Assembly (NCBI RefSeq): GCF_018343715.1
Contig: NZ_JAGYPL010000001.1
Span: 124,001 to 188,000, forward strand
Origin: Bacillus sp. FJAT-49711
GTDB taxonomy: Bacteria; Bacillota; Bacilli; Bacillales; Bacillaceae_C
Direction of reading: 5' to 3'
DNA: 64,000 nt
The first letter of the stretch is position 1. The number at the start of each line of letters is the position of its first letter. The notes below the pieces were generated by a model that ran no database searches, was not told the DNA's origin, and saw nothing but the letters and a program-made list of their open reading frames with translations. This document shows, piece by piece, positions 58,907 through 64,000 of this stretch. The position numbers were made by a program, and so were the translations under genes.

Positions 58907-58936
58907 CACTTGCATATTATTGCAAGTGTTTTTTTG
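58907..58936 (+). terminator. Terminator after dnaI
   Basis: CACTTGCA and TGCAAGTG close a 6-nt loop, followed by eight T. Confidence 0.88.
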
Positions 58937-59016
58937 TTGCTTGATCATAATATCAGGTCTAGTCCGAGCTTGTTCTCATATATATGTAACAATGCAGGAA
59001 TAAAGGGGGAGCAGGC

Positions 59017-59850
59017 TTGGAGTTAATGTTCAAATCCATTCACGATGCCATACGTTTTAAAGCTTTTTTATCTGCTAATGGCTTGCCGGACTCCTTTACG
59101 GAAAGGCAAAGTCAATTTATATATTCTTTTCACCATTTGTTTATCAAAAAAGAGAATTACATTCAATCTTTCATTCAATTTATCCAAGATGTTAAAAGAG
59201 ATGAGTGGGTGAACAATGTATTGCGCGACACATATAAGTATGAAATTGAAGACGAACGAATTGAAATTTTGAACATCATTAATCAAATGATTACGGGTGA
59301 GCGGGTAGAGTTAATTTCGTTAGTCGGAAAATTGGATGAAGAAGATTTAATTCGAGAAGCTGTTACGGATTTATTGGATTATAACGGAGCAGTTTTATTT
59401 GACTCCTTTTTACGCTTTCGTTTAAAAAAGTATTTTGAACACGTATTAGCATATTTAAATGTAGCTATAGATGAATATAAAATGGAACAAGAATACCAAA
59501 TATTTGTAAATATGTTAAGGGATTATTTGAAAAATCGAAGTCCTAAGCAAGATATCGTTCATGTACTGCTGGAAAAGCCTATTCTATTTTTCAATGAAAG
59601 GTTAAAAGAAATGGGAAAGAATGAAATCAAGGAGATCTTGGATCGTCGATTGCTTTCTAACCATCCTGTATATGTAGATTCATCTGTTATTGCACCGCTT
59701 TTATCAATGGCTCCTAAAAAAATATATTTATATACGGATGAAGAAGATCAGCCTCTTATAAGAACATTGAAAAATATATTTGAGGAACGATTATCGATCC
59801 TATCCGCAGCCCATTTAAATACTTTGCTAAAAGCTTATTCAGATACTTGA
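59017..59850 (+). CDS. ytxC: YtxC-like sporulation protein
   Basis: The 277-residue soluble, mostly helical protein lies between dnaI and thrS, the normal ytxC location. The YtxC family is restricted to spore formers and has been called a putative sporulation protein. TTG 59017 follows GGGGGAG. Its stop overlaps the -35 box of the thrS promoter. Confidence 0.88.
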   Translation: MELMFKSIHDAIRFKAFLSANGLPDSFTERQSQFIYSFHHLFIKKENYIQSFIQFIQDVKRDEWVNNVLRDTYKYEIEDERIEILNIINQMITGERVELISLVGKLDEEDLIREAVTDLLDYNGAVLFDSFLRFRLKKYFEHVLAYLNVAIDEYKMEQEYQIFVNMLRDYLKNRSPKQDIVHVLLEKPILFFNERLKEMGKNEIKEILDRRLLSNHPVYVDSSVIAPLLSMAPKKIYLYTDEEDQPLIRTLKNIFEERLSILSAAHLNTLLKAYSDT

Positions 59851-59875
59851 TTTTGTATTTCAAAACGGCTATAAT
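59847..59875 (+). promoter_or_regulatory. Sigma-A promoter of thrS
   Basis: TTGATT (59847-59852) and TATAAT (59870-59875) with a 17-bp spacer. The -35 box includes the ytxC stop codon. Confidence 0.75.
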
Positions 59876-59889
59876 AGCGTACATAATCT

Positions 59890-60150
59890 TAACATTTATA
59901 AGTATTGATGAGGACAAGAGTATTTTGTTACGGTTTCCAGAGAGGAAAGAATAGCTGCGAACTTTCCAACACGAACCAAATGCTTACCACCTTTGAACTC
60001 CAATCATGAATCCGCTGCAGGCGTGTAGTATTGATTGGCGGAAGACTCCGTTATGATCAATCCAAAGTCATTGTGTCTTTTTGCATAGTGAAAATTAGGG
60101 TGGAACCACGTGTATAAAACTCGTCCCTTTCCAGGGGCGGGTTTTTTTAT
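59890..60150 (+). promoter_or_regulatory. T-box leader of thrS (threonine)
   Basis: The T-box sequence AGGGTGGAACCACG is at 60097-60110; its TGGA would pair with a tRNA ending UCCA, matching a U discriminator base as in tRNA-Thr. A candidate specifier codon ACC (Thr) lies at 59986-59988 or 59989-59991, before the typical CTTTGAACTC. GATGAGGA near 59908 fits the stem I base. Uncharged tRNA-Thr would stabilise the antiterminator over the terminator at 60118. Confidence 0.92.
60118..60149 (+). terminator. T-box terminator of thrS
   Basis: AACTCGTCCCT pairs with AGGGGCGGGTT (two G-T pairs), followed by seven T. It overlaps the antiterminator region. Confidence 0.88.
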
Positions 60151-60182
60151 ATTTTATTTAATCAAAAAAGGAGTGTAGTGTC

Positions 60183-62108
60183 ATGTCAGAACAAGTAAAA
60201 ATTACTTTCCCAGACGGAACAATAAAGGAGTTTTCTAATACTACGACAACAGAAGACATTGCAGCTTCCATTAGTCCGGGCTTACGAAAAAAAGCATTGG
60301 CAGGTAAAATAAATGGACAATTGATAGATCTCAAAACAGCGATTAATCAAGATGGTTCAATTGAAATTATTACACCTGAAAGTGATGAAGCACTTGAAAT
60401 ATTGCGTCATAGTACTGCTCATTTAATGGCACAAGCTGTAAAAAGATTATTTCCTGATGTAAAGCTTGGAGTTGGACCAGTCATTGAAAATGGATTTTAT
60501 TATGATATGGATTTAGACCATTCTATTACACCAGAAGATTTGCCTATTATTGAAAAAGAAATGAAAAAGATTATTAATGAGAACATTGAGATCGTTCGAG
60601 AAGAGGTATCCCGTGACGAAGCTAAGCAAAAGTTTGCTCACGATGAATACAAGCAGGAATTGATTGACGCAATTCCAGCGGACGAAAAAGTAACAATTTA
60701 CGAGCAAGGTGATTTTGCTGACCTTTGTCGCGGTGTTCATGTACCGTCTACAGGCAAAATTAAAGAATTTAAATTGTTAAGTATTGCCGGAGCCTATTGG
60801 CGCGGTGACAGTAATAATAAAATGCTGCAGCGTATATATGGAACAGCCTTTTTCAAAAAGGAAGATCTTAAACACCATTTGAAAATGCTGGAAGAAGCAA
60901 AGGAAAGGGATCATCGTAAGCTTGGGAAAGAACTAAGTTTATTTACGAACTCCCAAAAGGTTGGCCAAGGGTTGCCCCTTTGGTTGCCAAAAGGTGCAAC
61001 AATACGTAGAATTATTGAACGTTATATTGTTGATAAAGAAGTGGCCCTTGGATACGACCATGTTTATACTCCAATAATGGGAAGTGTTGAGCTTTATAAA
61101 ACTAGTGGCCACTGGGATCATTATCGTGAAGATATGTTCCCGGTCATGGATATGGATAATGAACAGCTTGTATTACGCCCGATGAACTGTCCACATCATA
61201 TGATGGTGTATAAAAATGACATTCATAGTTATCGTGAACTGCCAATTCGAATAGCTGAGCTAGGTACTATGCATCGTTATGAAATGTCTGGTGCACTATC
61301 AGGGCTGCAGCGCGTACGTGGAATGACATTGAATGATGCTCACATATTTGTTCGACCAGACCAAATTAAGGATGAATTCATCCGTGTCGTCCAACTCGTT
61401 AATGAAGTTTATAAAGATTTTGATATAAATGATTATTCATTCCGTCTCTCTTATCGTGATCCTGAGGATAAAGAGAAATATTTCGATGATGACGAGATGT
61501 GGAATAAGGCGCAAGCAATGTTAAAAGAAGCAATGGATGATCTTGGCGTCGATTATTTTGAAGCAGAAGGAGAAGCAGCTTTTTACGGTCCAAAACTCGA
61601 TGTTCAAGTGAAAACAGCTTTAGGAAAAGAAGAAACTCTTTCTACTGTTCAGCTTGATTTCCTTCTTCCTGAAAAATTCGATTTAACTTATGTAGGAGAA
61701 GACGGGAAGCAACATCGCCCTGTAGTCATCCATCGCGGAGTTGTATCAACAATGGAACGTTTTGTTGCCTTTTTAATTGAAGAGTATAAAGGGGCGTTCC
61801 CAACATGGCTGGCACCAGTCCAAGTGCAGGTCATCCCCGTTTCACCTGATGTTCACTTTGACTATGCGAAGCAAGTCGTAGATCAATTGAAAGCTTCGGG
61901 CTTCCGTGTTGAATTAGATAAGCGTGATGAAAAAATTGGTTACAAAATAAGAGAAGCTCAAATGCAAAAAATTCCTTATATGCTCGTTGTCGGGGACAAT
62001 GAAATTGAAAGTAATTCCGTAAATGTAAGGAAATACGGAGAACAGAAATCTGAAACAATTCCGTTTAACCATTTTTTAGAAAAATTAAAAGATGAAGTAA
62101 ACATATAA
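60183..62108 (+). CDS. thrS: Threonyl-tRNA synthetase
   Basis: The 641 residues comprise a TGS domain (1-62), an editing domain with [10 protein letters not shown] and CRGVH, a class II catalytic core with [13 protein letters not shown] and [24 protein letters not shown], and an anticodon-binding domain ([12 protein letters not shown]...). AAAGGAGTG precedes the ATG. It is under T-box control. Confidence 0.97.
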   Translation: MSEQVKITFPDGTIKEFSNTTTTEDIAASISPGLRKKALAGKINGQLIDLKTAINQDGSIEIITPESDEALEILRHSTAHLMAQAVKRLFPDVKLGVGPVIENGFYYDMDLDHSITPEDLPIIEKEMKKIINENIEIVREEVSRDEAKQKFAHDEYKQELIDAIPADEKVTIYEQGDFADLCRGVHVPSTGKIKEFKLLSIAGAYWRGDSNNKMLQRIYGTAFFKKEDLKHHLKMLEEAKERDHRKLGKELSLFTNSQKVGQGLPLWLPKGATIRRIIERYIVDKEVALGYDHVYTPIMGSVELYKTSGHWDHYREDMFPVMDMDNEQLVLRPMNCPHHMMVYKNDIHSYRELPIRIAELGTMHRYEMSGALSGLQRVRGMTLNDAHIFVRPDQIKDEFIRVVQLVNEVYKDFDINDYSFRLSYRDPEDKEKYFDDDEMWNKAQAMLKEAMDDLGVDYFEAEGEAAFYGPKLDVQVKTALGKEETLSTVQLDFLLPEKFDLTYVGEDGKQHRPVVIHRGVVSTMERFVAFLIEEYKGAFPTWLAPVQVQVIPVSPDVHFDYAKQVVDQLKASGFRVELDKRDEKIGYKIREAQMQKIPYMLVVGDNEIESNSVNVRKYGEQKSETIPFNHFLEKLKDEVNI

Positions 62109-62113
62109 AAAAC

Positions 62114-62146
62114 AAAGCACCTTCCGCTATTGAGAAGGTGCTTTTC
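62114..62146. terminator. Terminator after thrS
   Basis: AAAGCACCTTC (62114-62124) and GAAGGTGCTTT (62134-62144), followed by TTCC. It also closes the minus-strand lipoprotein gene. Confidence 0.82.
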
Positions 62147-62149
62147 CTA

Positions 62150-62692
62150 TTACTTATTATCATTTATCTCCATTTTTGTACCATCTTTAAAAGTGTATTC
62201 TAATTCAAATGAATGATAATTATCACCTAGATTAAATCTTTCAAGCACCTTTTGAATAACTTCATCTTTTGGAGTATTTGCGTCAATTCCTAAGTCCTTT
62301 AATTGGGTGTATATTGTATTAAAAGCTTCCATTGCTTTAAGTCTTCTGTCATTTATTGTATCTTCTATTTTAGCTTCGTAATCCCCGTTTCCATTACCTT
62401 GTTCAAAATCAATATCAAAGTCTTGGTCGTTTTCGTAGTCAACATCTAAGTCAAATTTGGTGAAATTAAGCTCCTGCATTTTTTTTGCAGCATCCTGGTC
62501 ATCAGCTACAGTTCCAACTGATTTATTTCCGCTATTGTCCTTACTTTTATCATCCGGTGTATTAGCATTTTCACTTGTTTCAGTGGGGATTACTTGCTCT
62601 TTCGGATTATTATCTACAGAAGGATCGTTTGAGCAAGCGGCAAGACCAATCATGAGCGTGATTCCTAGTAGGGAAGAAAAATATTTTTTCAT
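62150..62692 (-). CDS. YusW-like lipoprotein
   Basis: The 180-residue precursor has a lipoprotein signal peptide with lipobox LAAC (C20), an Asp/Asn/Ser-rich linker (about 21-75) and a C-terminal YusW-like domain (FTKFDLDVDYEND, DYEAKIED). It should be anchored to the outer face of the membrane. ATG at 62692 follows GGAGG; an in-frame start 22 codons upstream lacks one. Function unknown. Confidence 0.82.
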   Translation of the reverse strand: MKKYFSSLLGITLMIGLAACSNDPSVDNNPKEQVIPTETSENANTPDDKSKDNSGNKSVGTVADDQDAAKKMQELNFTKFDLDVDYENDQDFDIDFEQGNGNGDYEAKIEDTINDRRLKAMEAFNTIYTQLKDLGIDANTPKDEVIQKVLERFNLGDNYHSFELEYTFKDGTKMEINDNK

Positions 62693-62825
62693 TCTATAGC
62701 CTCCGTTAAACGTATTATTAAAAGTTTTTCCCTCTACAGTCTTTTTAAACATTTTCAAAAAAACATTGCAATATGAAAAGGCATTTGTTATGATGAAATA
62801 CGTTGATTATATGGATTCATCATCA

Positions 62826-62854
62826 TTGACTAAAATCTATGTTTATGGTAAAGT
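62826..62854 (+). promoter_or_regulatory. Sigma-A promoter of infC-rpmI-rplT
   Basis: TTGACT (62826-62831) and TAAAGT (62849-62854) with a 17-bp spacer. Confidence 0.7.
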
Positions 62855-62861
62855 AACTAAG

Positions 62862-63017
62862 GTGAACTGAATACGTTTGTAGAAGAAGGAGCTGCCCGCT
62901 TCTCGCCTGATTGACGCACCATCTCATGCTGTTGACAGGTTAATGGTATATTGTTATTCAAAAACAATTATTTGTGCGTGAATACAGTGCGGGTTGCTTT
63001 GTGCCCGTGCTTTTTTA
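62862..63017 (+). promoter_or_regulatory. L20 leader of the infC operon
   Basis: A structured leader of about 150 nt precedes infC and ends in an attenuator: GTGCGGG (62987) with CCCGTGC (63004) and a T-run. Its position matches the Bacillus L20-binding leader, through which ribosomal protein L20 represses the operon. I recognise it by position and terminator, not by a full structure. Confidence 0.7.
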
Positions 63018-63087
63018 ATGCTCATTTTTGGGCAGCATTTAGAAACAAACATCGTATTCTTTGAAAAAACCTTGGAGGTGGCTAATT

Positions 63088-63603
63088 ATTAGCAAAGATA
63101 TGTTGGTAAATGAAGGCATTCGTGCCCGTGAACTTCGTCTCGTCGACCATAATGGTGAACAGCTGGGTGTGAAATCCCGCAATGAAGCACTTGAAATCGC
63201 TGCTCGTGTAAATCTTGACCTTGTTCTTGTTGCTCCAAACGCAAAACCTCCTGTAGCCCGTATTATGGACTACGGAAAATTCCGTTTTGAACAGCAGAAA
63301 AAGGATAAAGAAGCACGTAAAAATCAAAAAGTGATCAACGTGAAGGAAGTTCGTTTGAGTCCTACAATTGATGAACATGATTTTAATACGAAGCTTCGTA
63401 ATGGCCGAAAATTCTTGGAGAAGGGCGATAAAGTAAAGGCGTCTATCCGTTTTAGAGGTCGTGCGATTACACATAAAGAAATTGGACAACGTGTATTGAA
63501 TCGTTTCGCTGACGAATGCAGCGATGTAGCGACAGTCGAATCGAAGCCAAAAATGGACGGTCGAAGCATGTTCTTAGTGTTAGCACCAAAAATCGAAAAG
63601 TAA
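63088..63603 (+). CDS. infC: Translation initiation factor IF-3, AUU start
   Basis: IF-3 prevents premature subunit joining and checks start codons. Of the candidate starts, ATT 63088 fits best: GGAGG lies 9 nt upstream and the protein then reads (M)[15 protein letters not shown], as in Bacillus, giving 171 residues. A TTG-initiated upstream frame at 63061 has no ribosome binding site. An AUU start lets IF-3 limit its own synthesis. Motifs [19 protein letters not shown] and [12 protein letters not shown] are conserved. Confidence 0.93.
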   Translation: MSKDMLVNEGIRARELRLVDHNGEQLGVKSRNEALEIAARVNLDLVLVAPNAKPPVARIMDYGKFRFEQQKKDKEARKNQKVINVKEVRLSPTIDEHDFNTKLRNGRKFLEKGDKVKASIRFRGRAITHKEIGQRVLNRFADECSDVATVESKPKMDGRSMFLVLAPKIEK

Positions 63604-63624
63604 TGTTTTGAGGAGGAAAACTCT

Positions 63625-63825
63625 ATGCCAAAAATGAAGACCCACCGTGGCTCTGCAAAACGTTTCAAAAGAACAGGTTCTGGTAAACTGAAACGCTCTC
63701 ATGCATATACGAGCCATATGTTTGCAAATAAAACAACGAAACAAAAACGTAAACTTCGTAAAGCTGCAATGGTATCAAAAGGTGATTTCCGCCGTATCCG
63801 CCATATGCTTGACAATGTGAAGTAA
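63625..63825 (+). CDS. rpmI: 50S ribosomal protein L35
   Basis: This 66-residue basic protein, [20 protein letters not shown], is the L35 signature. AGGAGG precedes the start. It lies 21 bp after infC. Confidence 0.98.
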   Translation: MPKMKTHRGSAKRFKRTGSGKLKRSHAYTSHMFANKTTKQKRKLRKAAMVSKGDFRRIRHMLDNVK

Positions 63826-63854
63826 TTATTAAGATTTAATAGGAGGGAAATAAT

Positions 63855-64000
63855 ATGCCACGTGTAAAAGGCGGAACAGTTACCCGCAGACGTCGTAAAA
63901 AGGTATTAAAGTTAGCAAAAGGATATTATGGTTCCAAACATAGATTATTTAAAGTAGCAAACCAACAAGTAATGAAATCATATATGTACGCTTACCGCGA
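63855..64000 (+). CDS. rplT: 50S ribosomal protein L20 (3' end outside window)
   Basis: ATG 63855 after AGGAGGG opens [20 protein letters not shown], the L20 N-terminus, and runs to the window edge. L20 binds 23S rRNA early in assembly and represses this operon through its leader. Confidence 0.97.
   Translation, partial: MPRVKGGTVTRRRRKKVLKLAKGYYGSKHRLFKVANQQVMKSYMYAYR

Noticed and set aside
62457-62699. Plus-strand frame across the lipoprotein gene
   Set aside because: The opposite strand has a signal peptide, a lipobox and a ribosome binding site; the plus-strand frame has none.

Overview
The window is chromosomal DNA of a low-GC, endospore-forming member of the Bacillaceae. The evidence is an alpha/beta-type small acid-soluble spore protein, the sporulation genes ytfJ, ytrH, ytrI, ytaF and ytxC, the primosome genes dnaB and dnaI, a DnaE-type polymerase, an AUU-started infC and a T-box leader in front of thrS. 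From memory, the gene order is largely collinear with the refZ-to-rplT segment of Bacillus subtilis. Most genes read on the + strand. I cannot name the species from the sequence.

Layout. 1-5,300: refZ (5' end cut off), ezrA, nifZ-thiI, ssp. 5,400-14,100: amidohydrolase, rarD, nadK2 (minus), sppA, yteJ, ytfI-ytfJ, tpx, and an HTH-aminoglycoside-phosphotransferase-like fusion (minus) that looks like an insertion. 14,200-20,700: ytxK, ackA, an EcsC-family gene, moaB, argG-argH. 20,700-29,200: universal stress protein, ald, an M24 peptidase, ytkL, a small membrane protein, ytoI, ytpI, nrnA, ytrH-ytrI. 29,300-40,000: dnaE, malic enzyme ytsJ, a FadR-type GntR regulator, accD-accA, pfkA-pyk. 40,190-46,900: fxsA, ytvI, citZ-icd-mdh and a MaoC-like gene. 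47,000-48,900: hflK-hflC. 49,000-50,800: a NERD-domain gene bracketed by two GC-rich arrays of a 20/21-bp tandem repeat. 50,900-62,100: polA, mutM, ytaF, coaE, nrdR, dnaB-dnaI, ytxC and thrS. 62,150-64,000: a YusW-like lipoprotein (minus), then infC-rpmI-rplT, cut at the right edge.

How the genes fit together. Central carbon flow is concentrated here: pfkA-pyk, ackA, malic enzyme, citZ-icd-mdh and the acetyl-CoA carboxylase pair accD-accA. A GntR regulator lies between malic enzyme and accD, and a matching palindrome sits upstream of malic enzyme. Replication and repair are covered by dnaE, polA, mutM, dnaB, dnaI and nrdR. Division control is represented by refZ and ezrA.

Most of the window is ordinary core genome. 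The least explained part is 49,000-50,830: two arrays of related short repeats in the same orientation flank a NERD nuclease-like gene with a zinc ribbon, at the place where B. subtilis carries phoPR. Other deviations are a thiol peroxidase lacking the resolving cysteine, a MaoC-like protein lacking the usual catalytic histidine, an HTH-kinase fusion with an internal ribosome binding site, a hairpin covering a Shine-Dalgarno sequence, and at least six copies of a dispersed repeat family.
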